From: Membranipora membranacea
Taxonomy: Eukaryota; Bryozoa; Gymnolaemata; Cheilostomatida; Membraniporidae
Reading direction: 5' to 3'
Length of the DNA stretch: 64,000 bases
NCBI GenBank assembly: GCA_914767715.1
Contig: OU612074.1
Location: forward strand, 8,013,501 to 8,077,500
Notes under the pieces: model-generated
Databases searched by the model: none
The model's input: only the letters and a program-made list of their open reading frames with translations
What the model was told of the DNA's origin: nothing
Position numbers and translations under genes: made by a program
In this document: positions 50,531 through 63,743 of the stretch, piece by piece
How positions within the stretch are numbered: the stretch's first letter is position 1
How the letters are laid out: each line of letters begins with the position of its first letter

Positions 50531-51689
50531 GCTAATTAAGCTGACTTTAAATTTTCAAAAATATACCAAGGGTGGGTATCATGGTTTTTTTTCGCTCGGG
50601 TCAAAAAATAGATCTGCTTCCAACCTACCTCATAAGGAGGAGCAACTCCTGCATGTCTCAAATCTGAAATCCGTTTGGCTCTGTGGGTCTCCGTTCTCCG
50701 TCAGCGCCAACTTTAACGACGTCCACTTTCACACTAAAAAAACATGCCAAACGGCAGCAGCAAAAAATTAAATCTCTGTCGCAATCATACCTAACTCCGA
50801 CCAGTTCAAGCCCCCAAGGACCTTATTTAAAATCCAGAATATGGAGATCCTCGGATAACCTGGTGGCTAATTAAGCTGACTTTAAATTTTCAAAAATATA
50901 CCAAGGGTGGGTATCATGGTTTTTTTTTGCTCGGGTCAAAAAATAGATCTGCTTCCAACCTACCTCATAAGGAGGAGCAACTCCTGCATGTCTCAAATCT
51001 GAAATCCGTTTGGCTCTGTGGGTCTCCGTTCTCCGTCAGCGCCAACTTTAACGACGTCCACTTTCACACTAAAAAAACATGCCAAACGGCAGCAGTAAAA
51101 AATTAAATCTCTGTCGCAATCATACCTAACTCCGACCAGTTCAAGCCCCCAAGGACCTTATTTAAAATCCAGAATATGGAGATCCTCGGATAACCTGGTG
51201 GCTAATTAAGCTGACTTTAAATTTTCAAAAATATACCAAGGGGTGGTATCATGGTTTTTTTTCGCTCGGGTCAAAAAATAGAACTGCTTCCAACCTACCT
51301 CATAAGGAGGAGCAACTCCTGCATGTCTCAAATCTGAAATCCGTTTGGCTCTGTGGGTCTCCGTTCTCCGTCAGCGCCAACTTTAACGACGTCCACTTTC
51401 ACACTAAAAAAACATGCCAAACGGCAGCAGCAAAAAATTAAATCTCTGTCGCAATCATACCTAACTCCGACCAGTTCAAGCCCCCAAGGACCTTATTTAA
51501 AATCCAGAATATGGAGATCCTCGGATAACCTGGTGGCTAATTAAGCTGACTTTAAATTTTCAAAAATATACCAAGGGTGGGTATCATGGTTTTTTTTCGC
51601 TCGGGTCAAAAAATAGATCTGCTTCCAACCTACCTCATAAGGAGGAGCAACTCCTGCATGTCTCAAATCTGAAATCCGTTTGGCTCTGT

Positions 51690-54600
51690 GGGTCTCCGTT
51701 CTCCGTCAGCGCCAACTTTAACGACGTCCACTTTCACACTAAAAAAACATGCCAAACGGCAGCAGCAAAAAATTAGATCTCTGTCGCAATTATACCTAAC
51801 TCCGACCAGTTCAAGCGCCAAAGGACCTTATTTAAAATCCAGAATATGGAGATCCTCGGATAACTTGGTGGCTAATTAAGCTGACTTTAAATTTTCAAAA
51901 ATATTCCAAGAGTGGATATCATGGTTTTTTTCCCTCGGGTCAAAAAATAGATCTGCTTCCAACCTACCTCAGAAGGAGGAGCAACTCCTGCATGTCTCAA
52001 ATCTGAAATCCGTTTGGCTCTGTGGGTCTCCGTTCTCCGTCAGTGCCAACTTTAACGACGTCCACTTTCACACTAAAAAAACATGCCAAACGGCAGCAGC
52101 AAAAAAATAAATCTCTGTCGCAATCATACCTAACTCCGACCAGTTCAAGCCCCCAAGGACCTTATTTAAAATCCAGAATATGGAGATCTTCGGATAACCT
52201 GGTGGCTAATTAAGCTGACTTTAAATTTTCAAAAATATACCAAGGGTGGGTATCATGGTTTTTTTCCCTCGGGTCAAAAAATAGATTTGCTTCTAACCTA
52301 CCTCATAAGGAGGAGCAACTCCTGCTTGTCTCAAATCTGAAATCCGTTTGGCTCTGTGGGTCTCCGTTCTCTGTCAGCGCCAACTTTAACGACGTCCACT
52401 TTCACACTAAAAAAACATGCCAAACGGCAGCAGTAAAAAATTAAATCTCTGTCGCAATCATACCTAACTCCGACCAGTTCAAGCCCCCAAGGACCTTATT
52501 TAAAATCCAGAATATGGAGATCCTCGGATAACCTGGTGGCTAATTAAGCTGACTTTAAATTTTCAAAAATATACCAAGGGTGGATATCATGGTTTTTTTC
52601 CCTCGGGTCAAAAAATAGATCTGCTTCCAACCTACCTCATAAGGAGGAGCAACTCCTGCTTGTCTCAAATCTGAAATCCGTTTGGCTCTGTGGGTCTCCG
52701 TTCTCCGTCAGCGCCAACTTTAACGACGTCCACTTTCACACTAAAAAAACATGCCAAACGGCAGCAGCAAAAAAATAAATCTCTGTCGCAATCATACCTA
52801 ACTCCGACCAGTTCAAAGCCCCCAAGGACCTTATTTAAAATCCAGAATATGGAGATCCTCGGATAACCTGGTGGCTAATTAAGCTGACTTTAAATTTTCA
52901 AAAATATACCAAGGGTGGGTATCATGGTTTTTTTCCGCTCGGGTCAAAAAATAGATTTGCTTCCAACCTACCTCATAGGGAGGAGCAACTCCTGCTTGTC
53001 TCAAATCTGAAATCCGTTTGGCTCTGTGGGTCTTCGTTCTCCGTCAGCGCCAACTTTAACGACGTCCACTTTCACACTAAAAAAACATGCCAAACGGCAG
53101 CAGTAAAAAATTAAATCTCTGTCGCAATCATACCTAACTCCGACCAGTTCAAGCCCCCAAGGACCTTATTTAAAATCCAGAATATGGAGATCCTCGGATA
53201 ACCTGGTGGCTAATTAAGCTGACTTTAAATTTTCAAAAATATACCAAGCGTGGGTATCATGGTTTTTTTTCGCTCGGGTCAAAAAAAAGATTTGCTTCCA
53301 ACCTACCTCATAAGGAGGAGACACTCCTGCTTGTCTCAGATCTGAAATCCGTTTGGCTCTGTGGGTCTCCGTTCTCCGTCAGCGCCAACTTTAACGACGT
53401 CCACTTTCACACTAAAAAAACATGCCAAACGGCAGCAGCAAAAAATTAAATCTCTGTCGCAATCATACCTAACTCCGACCAGTTCAAGCCCCCAAGGACC
53501 TTATTTCAAATCCAGAATATGGAGATCCTCGGATAACCTGGTGGCTAATTAAGCTGACTTTAAATTTTCAAAAATATACCAAGGGTGGGTATCATGGTTT
53601 TTTTCCGCTCGGGTCAAAAAATAGATTTGCTTCCAACCTACCTCATAAGGAGGAGCAACTCCTGCTTGTCTCAAATCTGAAATCCGTTTGGCTCTGTGGG
53701 TCTCCGTTCTCCGTCAGCGCCAACTTTAACGACGTCCACTTTCACACTAAAAAAACATGCCAAACGGCAGCAGTAAAAAATTAAATCTCTGTCGCAATCA
53801 TACCTAACTCCGACCAGTTCAAGCCCCCAAGGAACTTATTTAAAATCCAGAATATGGAGATCCTCGGATAACCTGGTGGCTAATTAAGCTGACTTTAAAT
53901 TTTCAAAAATATACCAAGGGTGGGTATCATGGTTTTTTTCCGCTCGGGTCAAAAAATAGATTTGCTTCCAACCTACCTCATAAGCAGGAGCAACTCCTGC
54001 TTGTCTCAAATCTGGAATCCGTTTGGCTCTGTGGGTCTCCGTTCTCCGTCAGCGCCAACTTTAACGACGTCCACTTTCACACTAAAAAAACATGCCAAAC
54101 GGCAGCAGTAAAAAATTAAATCTCTGTCGCAATCATACCTAACTCCGACCAGTTCAAGCCCCCAAGGACCTTATTTCAAATCCAGAATATGGAGATCCTC
54201 GGATAACCTGGTGGCTAATTAAGCTGACTTTAAATTTTCAAAAATATACCAAGGGTGGGTATCATGGTTTTTTTCCGCTCGGGTCAAAAAATAGATTTGC
54301 TTTCAACCTACCTCATAAGGAGGAGCAACTCCTGCTTGTCTCAAATCTGAAATCCGTTTGGCTCTGTGGGTCTCCGTTCTCCGTCAGCGCCAACTTTAAC
54401 GACGTCCACATTCACACTAAAAAAACATGCCAAACGGCAGCAGTAAAAAATTAAATCTCTGTCGCAATCATACCTAACTCCGACCAGTTCAAGCCCCCAA
54501 GGAACTTATTTAAAATCCAGAATATGGAGATCCTCGGATAACCTGGTGGCTAATTAAGCTGACTTTAAATTTTCAAAAATATACCAAGGGTGGGTATCAT

Positions 54601-55035
54601 GGTTTTTTTCCGCTCGGGTCAAAAAATAGATTTGCTTCCAACCTACCTCATAAGGAGGAGCAACTCCTGCTTGTCTCAAATCTGAAATCCGTTTGGCTCT
54701 GTGGGTCTCCGTTCTCCGTCAGCGCCAACTTTAACGACGTCCACTTTCACACTAAAAAAACATGCCAAACGGCAGCAGTAAAAAATTAAATCTCTGTCGC
54801 AATCATACCTAACTCCGACCAGTTCAAGCCCCCAAGGAACTTATTTAAAATCCAGAATATGGAGATCCTCGGATAACCTGGTGGCTAATTAAGCTGACTT
54901 TAAATTTTCAAAAATATACCAAGGGTGGGTATCATGGTTTTTTTTCGCTCGGGTCAAAAAATAGATCTGCTTCCAACCTACCTCATAAGGAGGAGCAACT
55001 CCTGCATGTCTCAAATCTGAAATCCGTTTGGCTCT
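51690..55035 (+). repeat. Ten-monomer block duplicated 26 monomers away, copy 1
   Basis: Matches 60397-63743 at an offset of 8707 bp. Ordered shared variants: AATTAGATCTC, AAGCGCCAAAGG, ATTCCAAGAGTGG, CAGTGCCAAC, GATCTTCGG, GCTTCTAACC, GGTGGATATC, TTCAAAGCCCCC, CATAGGGAGG, GTCTTCGTTC, CCAAGCGTGGG, GGAGACACTCC, CTCAGATCTG, TATTTCAAATCC, GGAACTTATT, AAGCAGGAGC, TCTGGAATCC, GCTTTCAACC and CCACATTCAC. Confidence 0.85.
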
Positions 55036-55339
55036 GTGGGTCTCCGTTCTCCGTCAGCGCCAACTTTAACGACGTCCACTTTCACACTAAAAAAACATGC
55101 CAAACGGCAGCAGCAAAAAATTAAATCTCTGTCGCAATCATACCTAACTCCGACCAGTTCAAGCCCCCAAGGACCTTATTTAAAATCCAGAATATGGAGA
55201 TCCTCGGATAACCTGGTGGCTAATTAAGCTGACTTTAAATTTTCAAAAATATACCAAGGGTGGGTATCATGGTTTTTTTCCGCTCGGGTCAAAAAATAGA
55301 TTTGCTTCCAACCTACCTCATAAGGAGGAGCAACTCCTG

Positions 55340-57250
55340 CATGTCTCAAATCTGAAATCCGTTTGGCTCTGTGGGTCTCCGTTCTCCGTCAGTGCCAACT
55401 TTAACGACGTCCACTTTCACACTAAAAAAACATGCCAAACGGCAGCAGCAAAAAAATAAATCTCTGTCGCAATCATACCTAACTCCGACCAGTTCAAGCC
55501 CCCAAGGACCTTATTTAAAATCCAGAATATGGAGATCTTCGGATAACCTGGTGGCTAATTAAGCTGACTTTAAATTTTCAAAAATATACCAAGGGTGGGT
55601 ATCATGGTTTTTTTCCCTCGGGTCAAAAAATAGATTTGCTTCTAACCTACCTCATAAGGAGGAGCAACTCCTGCTTGTCTCAAATCTGAAATCCGTTTGG
55701 CTCTGTGGGTCTCCGTTCTCCGTCAGCGCCAACTTTAACGACGTCCACTTTCACACTAAAAAAACATGCCAAACGGCAGCAGTAAAAAATTAAATCTCTG
55801 TCGCAATCATACCTAACTCCGACCAGTTCAAGCCCCCAAGGACCTTATTTAAAATCCAGAATATGGAGATCCTCGGATAACCTGGTGGCTAATTAAGCTG
55901 ACTTTAAATTTTCAAAAATATACCAAGGGTGGATATCATGGTTTTTTTCCTTCGGGTCAAAAAATAGATCTGCTTCCAACCTACCTCATAAGGAGGAGCA
56001 ACTCCTGCTTGTCTCAAATCTGAAATCCGTTTGGCTCTGTGGGTCTCCGTTCTCCGTCAGCGCCAACTTTAACGACGTCCACTTTCACACTAAAAAAACA
56101 TGCCAAACGGCAGCAGCAAAAAAATAAATCTCTGTCGCAATCATACCTAACTCCGACCAGTTCAAAGCCCCCAAGGACCTTATTTAAAATCCAGAATATG
56201 GAGATCCTCGGATAACCTGGTGGCTAATTAAGCTGACTTTAAATTTTCAAAAATATACCAAGGGTGGGTATCATGGTTTTTTTCCGCTCGGGTCAAAAAA
56301 TAGATTTGCTTCCAACCTACCTCATAGGGAGGAGCAACTCCTGCTTGTCTCAAATCTGAAATCCGTTTGGCTCTGTGGGTCTTCGTTCTCCGTCAGCGCC
56401 AACTTTAACGACGTCCACTTTCACACTAAAAAAACATGCCAAACGGCAGCAGTAAAAAATTAAATCTCTGTCGCAATCATACCTAACTCCGACCAGTTCA
56501 AGCCCCCAAGGACCTTATTTAAAATCCAGAATATGGAGATCCTCGGATAACCTGGTGGCTAATTAAGCTGACTTTAAATTTTCAAAAATATACCAAGCGT
56601 GGGTATCATGGTTTTTTTTCGCTCGGGTCAAAAAAAAGATTTGCTTCCAACCTACCTCATAAGGAGGAGACACTCCTGCTTGTCTCAGATCTGAAATCCG
56701 TTTGGCTCTGTGGGTCTCCGTTCTCCGTCAGCGCCAACTTTAACGACGTCCACTTTCACACTAAAAAAACATGCCAAACGGCAGCAGCAAAAAATTAAAT
56801 CTCTGTCGCAATCATACCTAACTCCGACCAGTTCAAGCCCCCAAGGACCTTATTTCAAATCCAGAATATGGAGATCCTCGGATAACCTGGTGGCTAATTA
56901 AGCTGACTTTAAATTTTCAAAAATATACCAAGGGTGGGTATCATGGTTTTTTTCCGCTCGGGTCAAAAAATAGATTTGCTTCCAACCTACCTCATAAGGA
57001 GGAGCAACTCCTGCTTGTCTCAAATCTGAAATCCGTTTGGCTCTGTGGGTCTCCGTTCTCCGTCAGCGCCAACTTTAACGACGTCCACTTTCACACTAAA
57101 AAAACATGCCAAACGGCAGCAGTAAAAAATTAAATCTCTGTCGCAATCATACCTAACTCCGACCAGTTCAAGCCCCCAAGGAACTTATTTAAAATCCAGA
57201 ATATGGAGATCCTCGGATAACCTGGTGGCTAATTAAGCTGACTTTAAATT
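55340..57250 (+). repeat. Partial third copy of the ten-monomer block
   Basis: The first six or so monomers of the 51690 block recur at an offset of 3349 bp (10 monomers), from CAGTGCCAAC and GATCTTCGG through GCTTCTAACC, TTCAAAGCCCCC, CATAGGGAGG, CCAAGCGTGGG, GGAGACACTCC and TATTTCAAATCC to GGAACTTATT. After about 57250 it follows a different unit order. This copy alone has TTTTTTTCCTTCGGG near 55950. Confidence 0.8.
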
Positions 57251-59264
57251 TTCAAAAATATACCAAGGGTGGGTATCATGGTTTTTTTCCGCTCGGGTCA
57301 AAAAATAGATTTGCTTCCAACCTACCTCATAAGGAGGAGCAACTCCTGCTTGTCTCAAATCTGAAATCCGTTTGGCTCTGTGGGTCTCCGTTCTCCGTCA
57401 GCGCCAACTTTAACGACGTCCACTTTCACACTAAAAAAACATGCCAAACGGCAGCAGTAAAAAATTAAATCTCTGTCGCAATCATACCTAACTCCGACCA
57501 GTTCAAGCCCCCAAGGAACTTGTTTAAAATCCAGAATATGGAGATCCTCGGATAACCTGGTGGCTAATTAAGCTGACTTTAAATTTTCAAAAATATACCA
57601 AGGGTGGGTATCATGGTTTTTTTTCGCTCGGGTCAAAAAATAGATCTGCTTCCAACCTACCTCATAAGGAGGAGCAACTCCTGCATGTCTCAAATCTGAA
57701 ATCCGTTTGGCTCTGTGGGTCTCCGTTCTCCGTCAGCGCCAACTTTAACGACGTCCACTTTCACACTAAAAAAACATGCCAAACGGCAGCAGCAAAAAAT
57801 TAAATCTCCGTCGCAATCATACCTAACTCCGACCAGTTCAAGCCCCCAAGGACCTTATTTAAAATCCAGAATATGGAGATCCTCGGATAACCTGGTGGCT
57901 AATTAAGCTGACTTTAAATTTTCAAAAATATACCAAGGGTGGGTATCATGGTTTTTTTCCGCTCGGGTCAAAAAATAGATTTGCTTCCAACCTACCTCAT
58001 AAGCAGGAGCAACTCCTGCTTGTCCCAACTCTGGAATCCGTTTGGCTCTGTGGGTCTCCGTTCTCCGTCAGCGCCAACTTTAACGACGTCCACTTTCACA
58101 CTAAAAAAACATGCCAAACGGCAGCAGTAAAAAATTAAATCTCTGTCGCAATCATACCTCACTCCGACCAGTTCAAGCCCCCAAGGACCTTATTTAAAAT
58201 CCAGAATATGGAGATCCTCGGATAACTTGGTGGCTAATTAAGCTGACTTTAAATTTTCAAAAATATACCAAGGGTGGGTATCATGGTTTTCTTCCGCTCG
58301 GGTCAAAAATAGATTTGCTTCCAACCTACCTCATAAGGAGGAGCAACTCCTGCTTGTCTCAAATCTGAAATCCGTTTGGCTCTGTGGGTCTCCGTTCTCC
58401 GTCAGCGCCAACTTTAACGACGTCCACTTTCACACTAAAAAAACATGCCAAACGGCAGCAGCAAAAAATTAAATCTCTGTCGCAATCATACCTAACTCCG
58501 ACCAGTTCAAGCCCCCAAGGACCTTATTTAAAATCCAGAATATGGAGATCCTCGGATAACCTGGTGGCTAATTAAGCTGACTTTAAATTTTCAAAAATAT
58601 ACCAAGGGTGGGTATCATGGTTTTTTTTCGCTCGGGTCAAAAAATAGATTTGCTTCCAACCTACCTCATAAGGAGGAGCAACTCCTGCTTGTCTCAAATC
58701 TGAAATACGTTTGGCTCTGTGGATCTCCGTTCTCCGTCAGCGCCAACTTTAACGACGTCCACTTTCACACTAAAAAAACATGCCAAACGGCAGCAGTAAC
58801 AAATTAAATCTCTGTCGCAATCATACCTAACTCCGACCAGTTCAAGCCCCCAAGGACCTTATTTAAAATCCAGAATATGGAGATCCTCGGATAACCTGGT
58901 GGCTAATTAAGCTGACTTTAAATTTTCAAAAATATACCAAGGGTGGGTATCATGGTTTTTTTTCGCTCGGGTCAAAAATTAGATCTGCTTCCAACCTACC
59001 TCATAAGGAGGAGCAACTCCTGCATGTCTCAAATCTGAAATCCGTTTGGCTCTGTGGGTCTCCGTTCTCCGTCAGCGCCAACTTTAACGACGTCCACTTT
59101 CACACTAAAAAAACATGCCAAACGGCAGCAGCAAAAAATTAAATCTCTGTCGCAATCATACCTACCTCCGACCAGTTCAAGCCCCCAAGGACCTTATTTA
59201 AAATCCAGAATATGGAGATCCTCGGATAACCTGGTGGCTAATTAAGCTGACTTTAAATTCTCAA

Positions 59265-60600
59265 AAATATTCCAAGGGTGGATATCATGGTTTTTTTCCC
59301 TCGGGTCAAAAAATAGATCTGCTTCCAACCTACCTCATAAGGAGGAGCAACTCCTGCATGTCATAAATCTGAAATCCGTTTGGCTCTGTGGGTCTCCGTT
59401 CTCCGTCAGCGCTAACTTTAACGACGTCCACTTTCACACTAAAAAAACATGCCAAACGACAGCAGCAAAAAATTAAATCTCTGTCGCAATCATACCTAAC
59501 TCCGATCAGTTCAAGCCCCCAAGGACCTTATTTAAAATCCGGAATATGGAGATCCTCGGATAACCTGGTGGCTAATTAAGCTGACTTTAAATTTTCAAAA
59601 ATATACCAAGGGTGGGTATCATGGTTATTTTTCGCTCGGGTCAAAAAATAGATTTGCTTCAAACCTACCTCATAAGGAGGAGCAACTTCTGCTTGTCTCA
59701 AATCTGAAATCCGTTTGGCTCTGTGGGTCTCCGTTCTCCGTCAGCGCCAACTTTAACGACGTCCACTTTCACACTAAAAAAACATGCCAAACGGCAGCAG
59801 TAAAAAATTAAATCTCTGTCGCAATCATACCTAACTCCGACCAGTTCAAGCCCCCAAGGACCTTATCTAAAATCCAGAATATGGAGATCCTCGGATAACC
59901 TGGTGGCTAATTAAGCTGACTTTAAATTTTCAAAAATATACCAAGGGTGGGTATCATGGTTTTTTTTCGCTCGGGTCAAAAAAAGAATTTGCTTCCAACC
60001 TACCTCATAAGGAGGAGCAACTCCTGCTTGTCTCAAATCTGAAATCCGTTTGGCTCTGTGGGTCTCCGTTCTCCGTCAGCGCCAACTTTAAGGACGTCCA
60101 CTTTCACACTAAAAAAACATGCCAAACGGCAGCAGCAAAAAATTAAATCTCTGTCGCAATCATACCTAACTCCGACCAGTTCAAGCCCCCAAGGACCTTA
60201 TTTAAAATCTAGAATATGGAGATCCTCGGATAACCTGGTGGCTAATTAAGCTGACTTTAAATTTTCAAAAAAAAAATGCCAAGGTTGGGTATCATGGTTT
60301 TTTTCCCTCGGGTCAAAAAATAGACCTGCTTCCAACCTACCTCATAAGGAGGAGCAACTCCTGCATGTCTCAAATCTGAAATCCGTTTGGCTCTGTGGGT
60401 CTCCGTTCTCCGTCAGCGCCAACTTTAACGACGTCCACTTTCACACTAAAAAAACATGCCAAACGGCAGCAGCAAAAAATTAGATCTCTGTCGCAATTAT
60501 ACCTAACTCCGACCAGTTCAAGCGCCAAAGGACCTTATTTAAAATCCAGAATATGGAGATCCTCGGATAACTTGGTGGCTAATTAAGCTGACTTTAAATT
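59265..60600 (+). repeat. Four-monomer segment duplicated about 49 monomers away, copy 2
   Basis: This is the counterpart of 42935-44270. Inside it, one unit differs in type (ATGGTTATTTTTCG near 59625), so conversion or replacement of a single monomer is likely. It runs straight into the large 60397-63740 block. Confidence 0.8.
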
Positions 60601-63600
60601 TTCAAAAATATTCCAAGAGTGGATATCATGGTTTTTTTCCCTCGGGTCAAAAAATAGATCTGCTTCCAACCTACCTCATAAGGAGGAGCAACTCCTGCAT
60701 GTCTCAAATCTGAAATCCGTTTGGCTCTGTGGGTCTCCGTTCTCCGTCAGTGCCAACTTTAACGACGTCCACTTTCACACTAAAAAAACATGCCAAACGG
60801 CAGCAGCAAAAAAATAAATCTCTGTCGCAATCATACCTAACTCCGACCAGTTCAAGCCCCCAAGGACCTTATTTAAAATCCAGAATATGGAGATCTTCGG
60901 ATAACCTGGTGGCTAATTAAGCTGACTTTAAATTTTCAAAAATATACCAAGGGTGGGTATCATGGTTTTTTTCCCTCGGGTCAAAAAATAGATTTGCTTC
61001 TAACCTACCTCATAAGGAGGAGCAACTCCTGCTTGTCTCAAATCTGAAATCCGTTTGGCTCTGTGGGTCTCCGTTCTCCGTCAGCGCCAACTTTAACGAC
61101 GTCCACTTTCACACTAAAAAAACATGCCAAACGGCAGCAGTAAAAAATTAAATCTCTGTCGCAATCATACCTAACTCCGACCAGTTCAAGCCCCCAAGGA
61201 CCTTATTTAAAATCCAGAATATGGAGATCCTCGGATAACCTGGTGGCTAATTAAGCTGACTTTAAATTTTCAAAAATATACCAAGGGTGGATATCATGGT
61301 TTTTTTCCCTCGGGTCAAAAAATAGATCTGCTTCCAACCTACCTCATAAGGAGGAGCAACTCCTGCTTGTCTCAAATCTGAAATCCGTTTGGCTCTGTGG
61401 GTCTCCGTTCTCCGTCAGCGCCAACTTTAACGACGTCCACTTTCACACTAAAAAAACATGCCAAACGGCAGCAGCAAAAAAATAAATCTCTGTCGCAATC
61501 ATACCTAACTCCGACCAGTTCAAAGCCCCCAAGGACCTTATTTAAAATCCAGAATATGGAGATCCTCGGATAACCTGGTGGCTAATTAAGCTGACTTTAA
61601 ATTTTCAAAAATATACCAAGGGTGGGTATCATGGTTTTTTTCCGCTCGGGTCAAAAAATAGATTTGCTTCCAACCTACCTCATAGGGAGGAGCAACTCCT
61701 GCTTGTCTCAAATCTGAAATCCGTTTGGCTCTGTGGGTCTTCGTTCTCCGTCAGCGCCAACTTTAACGACGTCCACTTTCACACTAAAAAAACATGCCAA
61801 ACGGCAGCAGTAAAAAATTAAATCTCTGTCGCAATCATACCTAACTCCGACCAGTTCAAGCCCCCAAGGACCTTATTTAAAATCCAGAATATGGAGATCC
61901 TCGGATAACCTGGTGGCTAATTAAGCTGACTTTAAATTTTCAAAAATATACCAAGCGTGGGTATCATGGTTTTTTTTCGCTCGGGTCAAAAAAAAGATTT
62001 GCTTCCAACCTACCTCATAAGGAGGAGACACTCCTGCTTGTCTCAGATCTGAAATCCGTTTGGCTCTGTGGGTCTCCGTTCTCCGTCAGCGCCAACTTTA
62101 ACGACGTCCACTTTCACACTAAAAAAACATGCCAAACGGCAGCAGCAAAAAATTAAATCTCTGTCGCAATCATACCTAACTCCGACCAGTTCAAGCCCCC
62201 AAGGACCTTATTTCAAATCCAGAATATGGAGATCCTCGGATAACCTGGTGGCTAATTAAGCTGACTTTAAATTTTCAAAAATATACCAAGGGTGGGTATC
62301 ATGGTTTTTTTCCGCTCGGGTCAAAAAATAGATTTGCTTCCAACCTACCTCATAAGGAGGAGCAACTCCTGCTTGTCTCAAATCTGAAATCCGATTGGCT
62401 CTGTGGGTCTCCGTTCTCCGTCAGCGCCAACTTTAACGACGTCCACTTTCACACTAAAAAAACATGCCAAACGGCAGCAGTAAAAAATTAAATCTCTGTC
62501 GCAATCATACCTAACTCCGACCAGTTCAAGCCCCCAAGGAACTTATTTAAAATCCAGAATATGGAGATCCTCGGATAACCTGGTGGCTAATTAAGCTGAC
62601 TTTAAATTTTCAAAAATATACCAAGGGTGGGTATCATGGTTTTTTTTCCGCTCGGGTCAAAAAATAGATTTGCTTCCAACCTACCTCATAAGCAGGAGCA
62701 ACTCCTGCTTGTCTCAAATCTGGAATCCGTTTGGCTCTGTGGGTCTCCGTTCTCCGTCAGCGCCAACTTTAACGACGTCCACTTTCACACTAAAAAAACA
62801 TGCCAAACGGCAGCAGTAAAAAATTAAATCTCTGTCGCAATCATACCTAACTCCGACCAGTTCAAGCCCCCAAGGACCTTATTTCAAATCCAGAATATGG
62901 AGATCCTCGGATAACCTGGTGGCTAATTAAGCTGACTTTAAATTTTCAAAAATATACCAAGGGTGGGTATCATGGTTTTTTTCCGCTCGGGTCAAAAAAT
63001 AGATTTGCTTTCAACCTACCTCATAAGGAGGAGCAACTCCTGCTTGTCTCAAATCTGAAATCCGTTTGGCTCTGTGGGTCTCCGTTCTCCGTCAGCGCCA
63101 ACTTTAACGACGTCCACATTCACACTAAAAAAACATGCCAAACGGCAGCAGTAAAAAATTAAATCTCTGTCGCAATCATACCTAACTCCGACCAGTTCAA
63201 GCCCCCAAGGAACTTATTTAAAATCCAGAATATGGAGATCCTCGGATAACCTGGTGGCTAATTAAGCTGACTTTAAATTTTCAAAAATATACCAAGGGTG
63301 GGTATCATGGTTTTTTTCCGCTCGGGTCAAAAAATAGATTTGCTTCCAACCTACCTCATAAGGAGGAGCAACTCCTGCTTGTCTCAAATCTGAAATCCGT
63401 TTGGCTCTGTGGGTCTCCGTTCTCCGTCAGCGCCAACTTTAACGACGTCCACTTTCACACTAAAAAAACATGCCAAACGGCAGCAGTAAAAAATTAAATC
63501 TCTGTCGCAATCATACCTAACTCCGACCAGTTCAAGCCCCCAAGGAACTTATTTAAAATCCAGAATATGGAGATCCTCGGATAACCTGGTGGCTAATTAA

Positions 63601-63743
63601 GCTGACTTTAAATTTTCAAAAATATACCAAGGGTGGGTATCATGGTTTTTTTTCGCTCGGGTCAAAAAATAGATCTGCTTCCAACCTACCTCATAAGGAG
63701 GAGCAACTCCTGCATGTCTCAAATCTGAAATCCGTTTGGCTCT
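60397..63743 (+). repeat. Ten-monomer block duplicated 26 monomers away, copy 2
   Basis: This is the counterpart of 51690-55035 with the same ordered series of private variants. I saw only isolated differences, for example CTCATAAGG in place of CTCAGAAGG near 60678, and AATCCGATTGG near 62388. Near-identity over 3.3 kb implies recent amplification. Confidence 0.85.
63067..63401 (+). repeat. Representative 335-bp satellite monomer
   Basis: This unit is given as a reference, starting at TGGCTCTGTGG. In order it contains the doubled microrepeat TCTCCGT, GCGCCAACTTTAACGACG, two A-tracts around ATGCCAAACGGCAGCAG, the segment CTAACTCCGACCAGTTC, a C-run with AAGG, GGATAACCTGGTGGCTAA, an AT-rich stretch ending in TATACCAAGGGTGGG, a T-run after ATCATGG, an A-run, and a small hairpin AGGAG-CAA-CTCCT at 63364-63376. 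Compared with the commonest form it carries CACATTCAC (usually CACTTTCAC) and GGAACTT (usually GGACCTT). Confidence 0.95.

Noticed and set aside
63067-63401. CENP-B box in the monomer
   Set aside because: The required pattern TTCG-n4-A-n2-CGGG is not present on either strand. The only TTCG...CGGG stretch has the wrong spacing.
63067-63401. Monomer as an ancient dimer of about 167 bp
   Set aside because: The only half-to-half similarities I found are around A-rich tracts and fall at inconsistent offsets (about 154 and 177 bp), so they look like shared base composition.
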